From positions 2,852,001-2,916,000 of the forward strand of contig NZ_AP025465.1 of assembly GCF_024347355.1 (NCBI RefSeq): a stretch of DNA of 64,000 nt, given 5' to 3'. How positions within the stretch are numbered: the first letter of the stretch is position 1; the number at the start of each line of letters is the position of its first letter. The position numbers and the translations under genes are program-made. The notes beneath the pieces were generated by a model. The model was given only the letters and a program-made list of their open reading frames with translations. It had not been told where the DNA came from and made no database searches. Source of the DNA: Vibrio chagasii (GTDB lineage: Bacteria; Pseudomonadota; Gammaproteobacteria; Enterobacterales; Vibrionaceae). Positions 51,770 through 62,208 of this stretch are shown here, one piece after another.

Positions 51770-53992
51770 TTAGCCCAAGCGCTTGACGCTCATGACATCT
51801 TTGATCTGCTCGACTCGGCTTGTCACTCGACTCAGAATCTCAATATTGGTCACTTCTAAATCGAAGTCCATTACCGATAGCTGACGCTTGTAGTCGATGC
51901 GACTCTTCATTGTCGTCACGCTGATCTTCTCGTTAGAGAACAGTGAGGTGATGTCTTTTAACAAGCCATTGCGCTCTAGTGCTTCTACACGCAGCGTTAG
52001 GATGTAAGAACCGACAAAGCCATTACCCCAAACTGTATCAATGATACGTTCTGGTGCGTGCAGGCTTAGTTCACTCAACTGCTCACAGTCGGCACGGTGA
52101 ACCGAGATACCGCGACCTTGAGTGATGTAACCTTTAATCACATCGCCTGGAATCGGCTGACAACAGCGTGCTAGGTGCGTCATTAGGTTATCTACACCTT
52201 CAACAACAACTGCATCTTTCTTAGGACGACTCTGTTGTGCCGGCTTGTTTTCCGACTCAAGCAGTTTCTCTAGCGCTTTCTTGTCTTCTTCTTCCGCCGT
52301 TGGCTTATTCACTAGCGCATTGATGTGATTAACCACTTGGTTAATACGCAAGTCGCCACTACCAATACCTGCATAGAGTTCGTCTGGCGTATTCACGTTA
52401 AAGCGTCTTAGTGCGTATTGATCAGCATCTTTTAGGGTTGCGCCCACTTTCGCTAGCTCAACTTCCAGGATGTCACGACCCGCTTCTAGGTTTTTCTCAC
52501 GGCTTTGTGCGCGGAACCAAGCGTTGATTTTCGCTCGAGCACGACCAGAGTGAACAAAACCCGTAGTTGGGTTTAGCCAGTCACGAGATGGGTTCGGCTC
52601 TTTCTGCGTGATGATCTCAACTTGGTCGCCCATCGATAGTTTATGAGTGAACGGTACGATACGCCCCGCTACCTTGGCACCGATACAGCGGTGTCCGACC
52701 ATCGAGTGGATGTGGTAAGCAAAATCCAACGGGGTTGCGCCCATTGGTAAGTCGACCACGTCACCACGTGGAGTAAATGCGTATACACGGTCATCGAAGA
52801 CTTGGCTACGTACTTCATCCAGCATCTCGCCAGAGTCCGACATCTCTTCTTGCCAGTCGATAAGTTTACGCAACCAAGTGATTTTCTCATCGTAGCCACT
52901 ACGGCCGCTTGAAGCCCCTTCTTTGTACTTCCAGTGCGCCGCCACACCAAGCTCAGAGTCTTCGTGCATTTGCTTAGTACGGATCTGAATCTCAATAGTC
53001 TTGCCTTCAGGGCCAAGGACTACGGTATGAATCGACTGGTAACCATTTGGCTTAGGGTTCGCCACATAGTCATCAAATTCGCTCGGTAGGTGTTTGTATT
53101 TGGTGTGTACCACCCCAAGACCGGCGTAGCAGTCTTGTAGCTGGTCAGCGATAATACGTACTGCTCGTACGTCAAAAAGCTCATCGAAGGCTAAGCCTTT
53201 CTTCTGCATTTTGCGCCAGATGCTGTAGATGTGTTTTGGTCGGCCGCTCACTTCAGCATTGATGTTTGAACGCTGCATTTCTGCGGTTAAATCATCAACG
53301 AAATCTGTGATGTATTGTTCACGAACGATACGACGCTCAGACAGCTGTTTTGCAATCTGCTTGTAGGTATCTGGTTGTTGGTAGCGGAAGGCGTAATCTT
53401 CGATTTCCCACTTAAGTTGGCCGATACCTAAACGGTTTGCCAGTGGGGCATAGATGTTAGAACACTCTTTTGCTGCCGCGCGGCGCACAGCATCAGGCGC
53501 TTTTTTCACCTCGATAAGGTTACAGATTCGCTCCGCAAGTTTGATAACTACGCAGCGGAAATCATCAACCATGGCCAATAGCATGCGTCGAACGTTATCA
53601 ACTTGACCCGAAGCAGCACTGCCTTCAAGGGTTACGTTTAACTGGCCCAAGGCCGCCATTTCTTCAACGCCGTCAATCAGCTTAACGATTTCTTTGCCGT
53701 AGCTTTCTTCGAAGGCTTCGCGCTCAAAAACGCCACTTGATACCACTGGGAAGAGTTGTGCTGCGACTAATGTTGCACGATCCATCGACAGCGTGACCAA
53801 GATTTCAATCATCTCGCGTCCACGCCATAGCAAGAGTGATGCTTGCTCGTGATCTTTTAATAGCTCTTCACAGTGACGATAAACTTTGTTCAGTTTATTC
53901 GAGGTTTTTGCGTCTTGCTTTAATGACGCAATCCAACTTTCTAGCTCAAACTGTTCGCTTGGGTTTAAATGTGCGCTTCGTACCGCAACCAT
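51770..53992 (-). CDS. relA: (p)ppGpp synthetase RelA
   Basis: Ribosome-associated enzyme that makes (p)ppGpp during amino-acid starvation. The 740-aa protein has the N-terminal HD region, which lacks several hydrolase residues as in true RelA, the synthetase domain (GRPKHIYSIWRKMQKK, DVRAVRIIAD, YQSIHTVVLGPEGKTIEIQIRTKQMHE), a TGS domain (FTPRGDVVDLPMGATPLDFAYHIH), a zinc-finger/helical region and a C-terminal ACT domain. It lies between rlmD and mazG, the usual order. Confidence 0.97.
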   Translation of the reverse strand: MVAVRSAHLNPSEQFELESWIASLKQDAKTSNKLNKVYRHCEELLKDHEQASLLLWRGREMIEILVTLSMDRATLVAAQLFPVVSSGVFEREAFEESYGKEIVKLIDGVEEMAALGQLNVTLEGSAASGQVDNVRRMLLAMVDDFRCVVIKLAERICNLIEVKKAPDAVRRAAAKECSNIYAPLANRLGIGQLKWEIEDYAFRYQQPDTYKQIAKQLSERRIVREQYITDFVDDLTAEMQRSNINAEVSGRPKHIYSIWRKMQKKGLAFDELFDVRAVRIIADQLQDCYAGLGVVHTKYKHLPSEFDDYVANPKPNGYQSIHTVVLGPEGKTIEIQIRTKQMHEDSELGVAAHWKYKEGASSGRSGYDEKITWLRKLIDWQEEMSDSGEMLDEVRSQVFDDRVYAFTPRGDVVDLPMGATPLDFAYHIHSMVGHRCIGAKVAGRIVPFTHKLSMGDQVEIITQKEPNPSRDWLNPTTGFVHSGRARAKINAWFRAQSREKNLEAGRDILEVELAKVGATLKDADQYALRRFNVNTPDELYAGIGSGDLRINQVVNHINALVNKPTAEEEDKKALEKLLESENKPAQQSRPKKDAVVVEGVDNLMTHLARCCQPIPGDVIKGYITQGRGISVHRADCEQLSELSLHAPERIIDTVWGNGFVGSYILTLRVEALERNGLLKDITSLFSNEKISVTTMKSRIDYKRQLSVMDFDLEVTNIEILSRVTSRVEQIKDVMSVKRLG

Positions 53993-54026
53993 CGTGCCTT
54001 CCTAGTTATTCTGTTTTATACCCAAT

Positions 54027-54068
54027 TCAATATGACTAACTGGTTCCAAGTTAGTTCGACCATATTGA
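54027..54068. repeat. Long imperfect inverted repeat upstream of relA
   Basis: Arms TCAATATG / CATATTGA enclose the inner arms ACTAACTGG / CCAAGTTAGT. A second GC-rich hairpin (GCGCAGG / CCTGCGC) follows at 54074-54091. Neither has a T run in the minus direction. They separate rlmD from relA. Confidence 0.6.
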
Positions 54069-54073
54069 TATCA

Positions 54074-54091
54074 GCGCAGGTGTCCCTGCGC
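54074..54091. other. GC-rich hairpin between rlmD and relA
   Basis: A perfect 7-bp stem with a 4-nt loop lies 37 bp after the rlmD stop (54128). No T run follows, so termination would need other signals. Confidence 0.5.
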
Positions 54092-54127
54092 CTTTGTCAT
54101 TCATTTTTAAGCCTTATTTACGGGCCT

Positions 54128-55447
54128 TTAAGCCTTGATAAAGAGAGCCATCGATTCTAGATGGCTGGTGTGTGGGAACATATCCAACATACCAAGTTTG
54201 GCTAATTGGTAGCCTTGCTTTTCTAAGCTCTCTGAATCTCTAGCTAGAGTAGCAGGATTACACGAAACATAAACCACACGCTTCGCTCCTAATGCTGAAA
54301 TTTGATCAACAACACCACTCGCTCCAGCACGAGCTGGGTCCAGTAAGATTTTATCAAATTTCTCTTTTGCCCAAGCTTGTGCCGATAGGTCTTCTTCAAG
54401 GTTCGCTTGGTAAAATTCGGTGTTGCTCAACTGGTTCAATTTGGCATTCGATGTGGCTTGCTGAACCATCTCATCGACACCTTCAACCCCAACCACAAAT
54501 GCCGACTGTTGAGCGATAGGCAGACTGAAGTTACCTAAGCCACAAAACAGATCCAGTACTCGCTCGTCCGCTTTAGGTTCTAACCATTCAATCGCTTGAG
54601 CCACCATCTGCTGATTGACCTTCTGGTTCACCTGAATGAAGTGGTTTGGCTCAAAAGGTAAGGTAACGCCTGTTTCGCTGTAACTAGGCGCATCACCAAC
54701 CAGACGGACCAACTTATCGGTCTCTGGCATTGAGTACAGTATCGCGCCTTCTTCTTTCGCCAACGCAACCAATGCTTGCTCATCCTTTTCAATCAAAGGC
54801 TTGAGGTGACGTAACACCATTACCGGGCCAGTATCACCCAATACCAATTCAACGTGTCCTAAAGACGTAAGGTTGCTGAAAGTGTTGAGTAAATTTTTCA
54901 CCTTTGGCAGCAATACATTTAGGCGAGGATCAAGCACGGCACAATCGGTGATGTTTTCTATCTGCTTGCTCTGCTTCTTACGAAAACCGAACTGAAGCTT
55001 ATGCGTTTTCTTATCAACAAACAGGCTGATACGCGCGCGACGACGATAACCCGTTTCATCACCCACAATCGGTTGAGCCATCTCTGTCTCATCCGTCTTA
55101 TATTGGCTCATCAAGTGCGTAAGAGATTGTGCCTTGTGTTCTATCTGAGATTGGTAACCAAGGTGCTGAAGATGACAACCGCCACACTGATTAAAGTGTT
55201 TACAAAAAGGCTTTAAACGTTGCTCGCTTGGCTTCAGTAATTTGATGAGTTTCGCGCGTGCAAACTTACTTTTACTTTCAGTAAGCTGAATAACCACCTG
55301 TTCACCGGGCAATGCGCCATCAATGAAAACCGGTTTGTTCTTCTGATAAGCGATGCCAGCGCCATTGTGATCCATTCGTTCAACCAAAACCGATTGATGC
55401 TTGGTCTCGAGTTGAGTTTTCTTTTTTGGTTGGAAAAAACGTGCCAT
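54128..55447 (-). CDS. rlmD: 23S rRNA (uracil-5-)-methyltransferase RlmD
   Basis: Methylates U1939 of 23S rRNA. The 439-aa protein has a TRAM domain ([30 protein letters not shown]), the Fe-S cysteines C82, C88, C91 ([10 protein letters not shown]) with a fourth in TDCAVLD, and the Rossmann part with [14 protein letters not shown] and the catalytic nucleophile [13 protein letters not shown]. It precedes relA on the same strand and is divergent from barA, the order known from E. coli. Confidence 0.96.
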   Translation of the reverse strand: MARFFQPKKKTQLETKHQSVLVERMDHNGAGIAYQKNKPVFIDGALPGEQVVIQLTESKSKFARAKLIKLLKPSEQRLKPFCKHFNQCGGCHLQHLGYQSQIEHKAQSLTHLMSQYKTDETEMAQPIVGDETGYRRRARISLFVDKKTHKLQFGFRKKQSKQIENITDCAVLDPRLNVLLPKVKNLLNTFSNLTSLGHVELVLGDTGPVMVLRHLKPLIEKDEQALVALAKEEGAILYSMPETDKLVRLVGDAPSYSETGVTLPFEPNHFIQVNQKVNQQMVAQAIEWLEPKADERVLDLFCGLGNFSLPIAQQSAFVVGVEGVDEMVQQATSNAKLNQLSNTEFYQANLEEDLSAQAWAKEKFDKILLDPARAGASGVVDQISALGAKRVVYVSCNPATLARDSESLEKQGYQLAKLGMLDMFPHTSHLESMALFIKA

Positions 55448-55612
55448 TGCTTGTGCCTAATGTATCTTTTAATAAGTAATTGGTATCCAGGACTCACTAT
55501 TCTGCCTTGGAATCATTGTCGAACGTCACGGCTTTGATTAAGCTTACCGTTCACTTAACCGCCATTGTGTGCGTTATTTTCCCATATCCAGACCTCGATG
55601 TAATTAAAGAAC

Positions 55613-58426
55613 ATGACCAGATATGGCTTAAGAGCCCGTGTAATTACCTTAACTCTAGCTCCAACCCTGATTATTGGGCTGCTATTGAGTGCATTTTTCT
55701 CATTTAACCGCTATCAAGACCTTGAAGGTCAGGTGGTGAACACAGGTACTAGCATCATTGAGCCACTGGCAATTGCGAGTGAATCTGGCATGCAACTCGA
55801 AAGTCGAGAGTCTGTTCGTCAGCTAATCAGCTATGCACATCGAAAGAACTCTAAGCTGGTACGCAGTATCGCGGTGTTCGATGATCGTCATGAATTGTTT
55901 GTAACCTCAAACTTCCACCCTGATTTCGAAAGCCTAACTTATCCCAAAGATAAACCGATTCCGCATTTAAGCTCTTCTGACTTACTCGATAACACACTGA
56001 TTCTTCGGACACCGATTATTGCTGAAGGCCAGTACATCAACTCGGCTAACGGTCAGTCTCAAGCCAACCAAGCGATTGGTTATATTGCGATTGAGTTGGA
56101 CCTTTCTTCACTTCGTTTGCAGCAATACCAAGAAGTGTTCTCTGCCTTCTTAGTGTTGATTCTTGGACTGGGTCTTTCTGGTGTTTTCGCTTTCCGCTTG
56201 ATGCACGATGTAACTCAACCGATCACTCACATGAAGAACATGGTGGACCGAATTCGTCGTGGTCACTTAGATGTCCGTATCGAAGGTAAAATGCACGGTG
56301 AGTTGGACTCGCTGAAAAACGGTATCAACGCGATGGCGGTCTCGCTGTCGGAATATCACGTCGAGATGCAGCACAGTATCGACCAAGCCACTTCGGATCT
56401 GCGTGAAACTCTTGAACAACTAGAGATTCAAAACGTTGAGTTAGACATCGCGAAAAAACGCGCACAAGAAGCGGCACGTGTTAAGTCTGAGTTCTTGGCA
56501 AACATGTCTCACGAGCTAAGAACACCACTCAACGGTGTGATTGGCTTTACTCGCCAAATGCTAAAAACTCACCTGTCGAACAGCCAGACGGATTACCTAC
56601 AGACCATTGAACGCTCTGCGAACAACCTGCTCAGTATCATCAACGATATCTTGGACTTCTCGAAACTTGAAGCCGGTAAACTGGCGCTAGAAAACATTCC
56701 ATTTGAGTTCCAAGCAAGCCTAGAAGAGGTAGTGAACCTTCAAGCGACCAACGCTCATGAGAAAGGCCTAGAGCTTACGCTTAAGATCGATCCTAAAGTG
56801 CCTGCAGGCGTTGTAGGTGACCCACTGCGTATCCAACAAATTCTGACCAACCTAGTGGGTAACTCAATCAAGTTTACCGAGCGCGGTAACATCGATATTA
56901 GCGTTGAGTTACGTTCACAAAGCGAAGACAACATCGAGCTACAGTTCATGGTTCGTGATACGGGTATTGGTATCTCTGAGCGTCAGCAAGCCCAACTATT
57001 CCAAGCCTTCAGCCAAGCAGATGCAAGTATCTCTCGTCGCTATGGTGGTACAGGCCTAGGTCTGGTTATCACCCAGAAACTTGTGAGCCAAATGGGCGGT
57101 GAGATCAGCCTAACCAGTCGCCTACACCAAGGTTCAACTTTCTGGTTTACGCTAAGGCTATCAACCACCGATATGCCGATGACAGAGCTAATTGAGACTC
57201 AATGTCTGCAAGACAAGCAACTACTGCTTATCGAACCAAACATGCAAGCCGCTTCGATTACTCAACAAATCCTGACCCAAGAAGGCTTAGTCGTTACCTA
57301 CCGTTCGGTGATGCCTGACGAATCAACCTCGTACGACTACGTTCTGCTGAACCTCGCAGCTAACCAAGATTATCAATTTGATACGGTCAGTGGCTGGGCA
57401 ATTGGCGCGAAGAAGATTGCTCAGAACGTGATCATTGGTACACCGAGTACCGAGCTCGCACTTGGCGAACAATTGATGAAAGAAGTCGATGTTCAATGCA
57501 TCACCAAACCTCTTTCTCGTAAGAAGCTGCTGCAAACTCTGGTGTCGAACCAAGCGCCAACCTTGATTGCACCAGCAATTGAAACCCACTCGGAAGAGAA
57601 GCTGCCACTGACTGTAATGGCTGTGGATGATAACCCAGCTAACCTGAAACTTATCACCGCGCTACTCAAAGAACGCGTGGAAACCGTCATTAGCTGCACC
57701 AGTGGTCAGCAGGCGATCGACAAAGCCACTGAGACTCAATTTGATATTATCTTCATGGATATTCAGATGCCGCAGATGGATGGTGTAACCGCTTGCCAGA
57801 ACATCAAAAAGCTCGCCAACAATGCCAGCACACCTGTGATTGCTGTTACTGCACACGCCATGACGGGCGAGCGCGATAGGCTGCTAGAAGCTGGCATGGA
57901 TGACTACCTGACCAAGCCAATTGAAGAGCATGTGTTACAGCAAGTATTAATTCACTGGAGCCCAACCTCTGAGGTTGAGCACATCGAAAAGATCAATCCA
58001 GATCACCCTGCAGTGTCAGCCGAGATAGACAACAGCCAGGTGTCTGAAAGTAATGTTAGCGTACACAAGAACATCATCATTGATTGGCAAGCTGCGATGA
58101 AGCAGGCAGCCAATAAAGAAGACCTCGCACGCGATATGCTGCAGATGCTGGTCGACTTTATCCCTGAGGTGTATGACGCGGCGGAGAAAGCAATCGAAGA
58201 CACGGATTACCCTGTAGATCAGCTGATACACATCATCCACAAGATGCATGGCAGCAGCTCATACAGTGGCGTACCAAGGCTTAAATCAGTCTGTGCCACG
58301 ATAGAGAAAGAGCTGCGCTCAGGTACTTCAATTGAAGATATCGAGCCAGAACTTTTTGAACTTCAAGACGAGCTCGATAAGGTGCAAGCAACCGCTATTC
58401 ACTACTTAAAACCAACCAGTGATTAA
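55613..58426 (+). CDS. barA: Hybrid sensor kinase BarA (VarS)
   Basis: Membrane histidine kinase of the BarA/UvrY (VarS/VarA) system, which drives the CsrA-antagonising small RNAs. The 937-aa protein has two membrane helices enclosing a periplasmic domain (about 10-180), a HAMP domain, the HisKA helix with H300 (MSHELRTPLNG), a HATPase region (VVGDPLRIQQILTNLVGNSIKF, TGIGI, YGGTGLGL), a degenerate receiver (about 525-650, no phospho-Asp), a true receiver with D716 (MDIQMPQMDG) and an HPt domain with H876 (IIHKMHGSSS). It is divergent from rlmD, as in E. coli. Confidence 0.96.
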   Translation: MTRYGLRARVITLTLAPTLIIGLLLSAFFSFNRYQDLEGQVVNTGTSIIEPLAIASESGMQLESRESVRQLISYAHRKNSKLVRSIAVFDDRHELFVTSNFHPDFESLTYPKDKPIPHLSSSDLLDNTLILRTPIIAEGQYINSANGQSQANQAIGYIAIELDLSSLRLQQYQEVFSAFLVLILGLGLSGVFAFRLMHDVTQPITHMKNMVDRIRRGHLDVRIEGKMHGELDSLKNGINAMAVSLSEYHVEMQHSIDQATSDLRETLEQLEIQNVELDIAKKRAQEAARVKSEFLANMSHELRTPLNGVIGFTRQMLKTHLSNSQTDYLQTIERSANNLLSIINDILDFSKLEAGKLALENIPFEFQASLEEVVNLQATNAHEKGLELTLKIDPKVPAGVVGDPLRIQQILTNLVGNSIKFTERGNIDISVELRSQSEDNIELQFMVRDTGIGISERQQAQLFQAFSQADASISRRYGGTGLGLVITQKLVSQMGGEISLTSRLHQGSTFWFTLRLSTTDMPMTELIETQCLQDKQLLLIEPNMQAASITQQILTQEGLVVTYRSVMPDESTSYDYVLLNLAANQDYQFDTVSGWAIGAKKIAQNVIIGTPSTELALGEQLMKEVDVQCITKPLSRKKLLQTLVSNQAPTLIAPAIETHSEEKLPLTVMAVDDNPANLKLITALLKERVETVISCTSGQQAIDKATETQFDIIFMDIQMPQMDGVTACQNIKKLANNASTPVIAVTAHAMTGERDRLLEAGMDDYLTKPIEEHVLQQVLIHWSPTSEVEHIEKINPDHPAVSAEIDNSQVSESNVSVHKNIIIDWQAAMKQAANKEDLARDMLQMLVDFIPEVYDAAEKAIEDTDYPVDQLIHIIHKMHGSSSYSGVPRLKSVCATIEKELRSGTSIEDIEPELFELQDELDKVQATAIHYLKPTSD

Positions 58427-58454
58427 ATCGGCTTAGCCTCAAACTCAAGGCAAT

Positions 58455-58486
58455 AAAAAAGCAGAGCGTATAAGCTCTGCTTTTTT
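58455..58486. terminator. Terminator between barA and acpS
   Basis: A 7-bp stem (GCAGAGC / GCTCTGC) with a 6-nt loop has an A run before and a T run after it. It lies between converging genes. Confidence 0.9.
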
Positions 58487-58535
58487 GTTTGTTCTATTTA
58501 CTTAGCAGCAGACGAACGTCAGGGTTAGCTAGCAA

Positions 58536-58916
58536 TTACGACTCAAATAATACCGTCGCCACCGCATAATGACGCTCATCTGAAATAGTCAGGTGAATCG
58601 AAGTTGTGCCACTCGCTTGTGCGATTTCTCGAGCTTTATTGTGCAAGCTCAGCACTGGCTTGCCATGCTCGTCGTTCGAGATTTCGAAGTCATGAAAAGT
58701 AACACCCAGTGCGATGCCTGTACCCAGCGCTTTTGATGCAGCTTCTTTAGCTGCAAAGCGCTTAGCGAGATAACGACCTTTTTGCTTTAGCTGTTGAAAC
58801 ACTTCAAATTCAGAATCCGTCAGAATACGCTGAGCAAATGCCTCACCACTGCGTGACAATGCTTTTTCAACACGTTCAATTTCCGCAATATCTGTCCCAA
58901 GCCCTACAACAGCCAT
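58536..58916 (-). CDS. acpS: Holo-acyl-carrier-protein synthase
   Basis: Transfers the phosphopantetheine of CoA to acyl carrier protein. The 126-aa protein begins [16 protein letters not shown], with the metal-binding Asp, and contains [19 protein letters not shown] with the second metal ligand. Last gene of lepA-lepB-rnc-era-recO-pdxJ-acpS, as in E. coli. It lies 57 bp after pdxJ. Confidence 0.97.
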   Translation of the reverse strand: MAVVGLGTDIAEIERVEKALSRSGEAFAQRILTDSEFEVFQQLKQKGRYLAKRFAAKEAASKALGTGIALGVTFHDFEISNDEHGKPVLSLHNKAREIAQASGTTSIHLTISDERHYAVATVLFES

Positions 58917-58973
58917 GATTACCCTTTAACTACTTTTTGATGATGCCACTTAACAAACTAGATATTTAACAAA

Positions 58974-59711
58974 CTAAATGTTGTTACGCGCGTTTTCCAT
59001 TACAGCTTTCATGTCAGCTACTGCTTTGTTCAAACCATCAAAGACAGCACGTCCCATGATTGAGTGACCGATGTTTAGCTCGTAGATTTCTGGTAGTGCC
59101 GCAATTGGCGCCACGTTGTGGTACGTCAGGCCGTGACCGGCATTCACCGTAATACCTAGATCGTCTGCGTAGCTTGCGCCAGCCGCAATCTTTTTCAGCT
59201 CATCTTGTTGGTCTTCTTCTGTTTTCGCATCAGCGTAGTGACCAGTGTGAAGCTCAATGAACGGTGCACCACAAGCTTTTGCTGCATCAATCTGTTCGCG
59301 GTCAGCATCGATAAACAGCGACACTTTAATACCAGCTGCAGATAGCTTTTGCGTAGCCGCTTTTACTTTCTCAAGCTGACCAACCACGTCCAAGCCACCT
59401 TCAGTAGTTAGCTCTTCACGCTTTTCAGGAACAAGACAAACAAACTCAGGCTTAGTATCTAGTGCAATCTGAACCATCTCATCCGTCACTGCCATTTCTA
59501 AGTTCATGCGAGTTTGGATAGTTTCAGCCAGAATGCGTACATCGCGATCTACGATGTGGCGACGGTCTTCACGCAGGTGAATGGTGATGCCGTCAGCACC
59601 AGCTCGCTCAGCAATTTCAGCTGCGTGTACTGGATCTGGGTATTTAGTACCACGTGCATTACGTAGTGTTGCAATATGGTCGATATTAACGCCTAAAAGG
59701 ATTGAGCTCAT
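58974..59711 (-). CDS. pdxJ: Pyridoxine 5'-phosphate synthase
   Basis: Joins 3-amino-2-oxopropyl phosphate with deoxyxylulose phosphate to make pyridoxine 5'-phosphate. The 245-aa TIM-barrel protein has [17 protein letters not shown], the catalytic-site [28 protein letters not shown] and [14 protein letters not shown] segments, and [13 protein letters not shown] at the end. Its ATG overlaps the recO stop by 4 bp (ATGA). Confidence 0.97.
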   Translation of the reverse strand: MSSILLGVNIDHIATLRNARGTKYPDPVHAAEIAERAGADGITIHLREDRRHIVDRDVRILAETIQTRMNLEMAVTDEMVQIALDTKPEFVCLVPEKREELTTEGGLDVVGQLEKVKAATQKLSAAGIKVSLFIDADREQIDAAKACGAPFIELHTGHYADAKTEEDQQDELKKIAAGASYADDLGITVNAGHGLTYHNVAPIAALPEIYELNIGHSIMGRAVFDGLNKAVADMKAVMENARNNI

Positions 59712-60436
59712 TTTCCAATACTCCGTGCTCTAGAAAGACCTGCTCTTGGCAAAAACAGTTCTCTACTTTTTAATGGTTTGCCGCCAAGATACGGCTTTAA
59801 GGCTATGCGTGTAAAGCGTTTTGCCGCTTTTAACTGCTCTTTAGTGATAAACCTACGTTCGCTGATCGCAATAAGTTCATCGCCCATAAAAGTTAGGTTG
59901 TCTCGTCGCACTGAAGCAATGAAACCTTTCTGCTCTCGATAGCGATAAGTCATTGTTGGATCAATCGGTTCGCCAGTACCTGCACAGTGTAAAAAGTCGA
60001 CGCCATAACCCATAGCAGATAGCAGTGCCAACTCAAAGCGACGCAGTGCTGGCTCTGGATTTTCATTATGCGCCAGCTCTGTTAAAGCATGAAGATAGTC
60101 GTGAAAAAGAGCAGGCATTGGCACTTCAGCCATCAGCACTCGGCCAATCAGCTCATTCACATACATTGCGGAGTAGAGGTTAATACCAGTGAGAGGCAAA
60201 CCTAAACTGATAGGCTCAGCTTGGCGCAGTGTTTTCATTGAGCTATTCCCCGACCACTTCAGTAATAGAGGCGTAAAAGGCTGCAACGCTCCTTTTAAAT
60301 TGGAACGCTTGCTACGAGCACCTTTCGACATCAACGTTACACGGCCAAACTCTTCACTGAAAATATCCAGTATCAAGCTCGACTCGCTATATGGCCTGCG
60401 GTGCAATACAAAGCATCGCTGTAACCCTTCGCTCAA
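59708..60436 (-). CDS. recO: DNA repair protein RecO
   Basis: RecFOR member that loads RecA at gaps. The 242-aa protein (E. coli 242) has [60 protein letters not shown] and the C-terminal [17 protein letters not shown]. The start is TTG 60434-60436, with AAGGA seven bases upstream; the frame from 60478 reads through a terminator hairpin and is rejected. It overlaps pdxJ by 4 bp. Confidence 0.93.
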   Translation of the reverse strand: MSEGLQRCFVLHRRPYSESSLILDIFSEEFGRVTLMSKGARSKRSNLKGALQPFTPLLLKWSGNSSMKTLRQAEPISLGLPLTGINLYSAMYVNELIGRVLMAEVPMPALFHDYLHALTELAHNENPEPALRRFELALLSAMGYGVDFLHCAGTGEPIDPTMTYRYREQKGFIASVRRDNLTFMGDELIAISERRFITKEQLKAAKRFTRIALKPYLGGKPLKSRELFLPRAGLSRARSIGK

Positions 60437-60460
60437 TGATTCATCCTTCTTGCAGATACA

Positions 60461-60486
60461 AAAAGAGAGAGTTCGCACTCTCTCTT
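60461..60486 (-). terminator. Terminator/attenuator between era and recO
   Basis: On the minus strand a perfect 9-bp stem (AAGAGAGAG / CTCTCTCTT) with a 6-nt loop is followed by TTTTT. It lies just upstream of recO and partly inside the falsely extended recO frame. Confidence 0.8.
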
Positions 60487-60540
60487 CAACTCACTATTTT
60501 GATTTCACATCCAGTTCAGGAAAGTGAAGTTCAATCTAGA

Positions 60541-61512
60541 TTATAGATCGTCGATGTAGCCTAGTGAACGAAGTGCACGTTCATCATCAGCCCAACCAGA
60601 TTTAACCTTAACCCAAGTCTCTAGGTAAACCTTACGACCGAATAGCTCTTCCATATCGATACGTGCTTCGCGACCAATCGTTTTGATCTTCTCGCCCGCT
60701 TTACCAATCACCATTTTCTTCTGACCAGTACGTTCAACAAGAATTAGCGCATTGATGTGGAAACCATCGTTGTCTGGATTGTAGTCGAAACGTTCGATCT
60801 CAACCGTTACCGAGTAAGGTAGTTCATCACCCGTAAAGCGCATCAGCTTTTCACGGATAATTTCAGACGCCATAAAACGCTGCGAGCGATCCGTCACATA
60901 CTCTTCTGGGAAGTGGTGTGTCGCTTTAGGTAAGTGTTCACGTACGTGCTTACGCAGTACATCAATGTTCTTACCTTGCTTCGCCGAGATTGGCACAACA
61001 TCAATGAAGTCCATCTTCTTCGAGACTTCCATCATGTGCTGCATCACGTTAGTACGGTCTTGAACGTTATCTACTTTGTTGATGCAAAGTACAACTGGGA
61101 AGTTAGTCTTCTTCAGCTTGTTCAGAACCATCTCATCGTCTTCAGTCCAGTGAGTACCGTCAACAAGGAAGAATACTAGGTTCACATCACTCAGTGAGCT
61201 GTTTGCTGCACGATTCATCAAACGGTTGATTGCACGCTTTTCTTCAATGTGAAGTCCAGGAGTATCAACGAAGATCGCTTGGTAATCACCTTCAGTTTCC
61301 ACGCCCATAATACGGTGACGTGTCGTCTGTGGTTTACGTGATGTAATAGAAATCTTCTGTCCCAGAATATGGTTCAGAAGCGTCGACTTACCTACGTTGG
61401 GGCGACCTACAATAGCGATGAAGCCACAGTGTTGGTTTTCCGGTAGGCTAGGTTGTTTGCTATCAGATGAAAAGAATGCATCGATATCGAATTCTTGGTT
61501 GTTATCAGACAT
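60541..61512 (-). CDS. era: GTPase Era
   Basis: Essential GTPase for 16S rRNA maturation and 30S assembly. The 323-aa protein has the P-loop GRPNVGKST (residues 36-44), VDTPGLH, NKVD and SAKQGKN, then a C-terminal KH domain with [22 protein letters not shown]. An N-terminal 20-odd-residue acidic extension ([20 protein letters not shown]) goes beyond E. coli Era (301 aa). It overlaps rnc by 8 bp. Confidence 0.97.
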   Translation of the reverse strand: MSDNNQEFDIDAFFSSDSKQPSLPENQHCGFIAIVGRPNVGKSTLLNHILGQKISITSRKPQTTRHRIMGVETEGDYQAIFVDTPGLHIEEKRAINRLMNRAANSSLSDVNLVFFLVDGTHWTEDDEMVLNKLKKTNFPVVLCINKVDNVQDRTNVMQHMMEVSKKMDFIDVVPISAKQGKNIDVLRKHVREHLPKATHHFPEEYVTDRSQRFMASEIIREKLMRFTGDELPYSVTVEIERFDYNPDNDGFHINALILVERTGQKKMVIGKAGEKIKTIGREARIDMEELFGRKVYLETWVKVKSGWADDERALRSLGYIDDL

Positions 61513-62182
61513 TGCTTAGTTGCTCTAATGCTGTTTCAGCAGCCGCTTGTTCTGCCTTGCGGCGGCTAGTGCCTTTACCGATAACAGGTTTATCCACACC
61601 TGCCACTTCACACTCAACCGTAAACTCTTGGTTGTGTGCTTCACCTTTAATATTAGTCACTGTGTAGACAGGTAGAGGATTTCTTCGACCTTGTAAGAAC
61701 TCTTGAAGACGAGTTTTCGGGTCTTTTTGAGATACTCCAGGCTGAATAGCTTCTAGGCGAGATTGGTACCAGCTTAAAATAATGCCGCGAACCGTCTCGG
61801 TATCACTATCTAAATAGATAGCGCCGATGATCGCTTCAACAGCATCCGCTAGAATAGAATCACGACGGAAACCGCCACTCTTCAACTCACCTGGACCTAA
61901 TTTTAAGTAATCTCCTAGTTCGAATTCACGGCCTAGTTCTGCCAATGTATGACCACGTACTAATGTCGCGCGCATGCGGCTCATATCACCTTCGTTTACC
62001 TTAGGAAAACGGTGGTATAGATCATCAGCGATAACAAAACTTAAAATTGAATCGCCCAGAAACTCAAGACGTTCGTTATGTTTACCAGCGGCGCTGCGGT
62101 GAGTCAGCGCCAAGTGGATAAGATCGGCATCATTGAACTGATAGCCAATCTTTCTTTCTAGTTTATCAATTGGAGAATTCAT
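61505..62182 (-). CDS. rnc: Ribonuclease III
   Basis: Double-strand-specific endonuclease that processes rRNA and many mRNAs. The 225-aa protein has the signature [11 protein letters not shown] (catalytic E40/D44 region) and [15 protein letters not shown] (catalytic Glu), and a C-terminal dsRNA-binding domain with [14 protein letters not shown] and [18 protein letters not shown]. It overlaps era by 8 bp and follows lepB by 26 bp. Confidence 0.97.
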   Translation of the reverse strand: MNSPIDKLERKIGYQFNDADLIHLALTHRSAAGKHNERLEFLGDSILSFVIADDLYHRFPKVNEGDMSRMRATLVRGHTLAELGREFELGDYLKLGPGELKSGGFRRDSILADAVEAIIGAIYLDSDTETVRGIILSWYQSRLEAIQPGVSQKDPKTRLQEFLQGRRNPLPVYTVTNIKGEAHNQEFTVECEVAGVDKPVIGKGTSRRKAEQAAAETALEQLSNV

Positions 62183-62208
62183 GCTCTCTCGATGTGTTAA
62201 TTGATCGA

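Noticed and set aside
60437..60478. Longer recO start
   Set aside because: The added codons cover a terminator hairpin and do not match RecO proteins.
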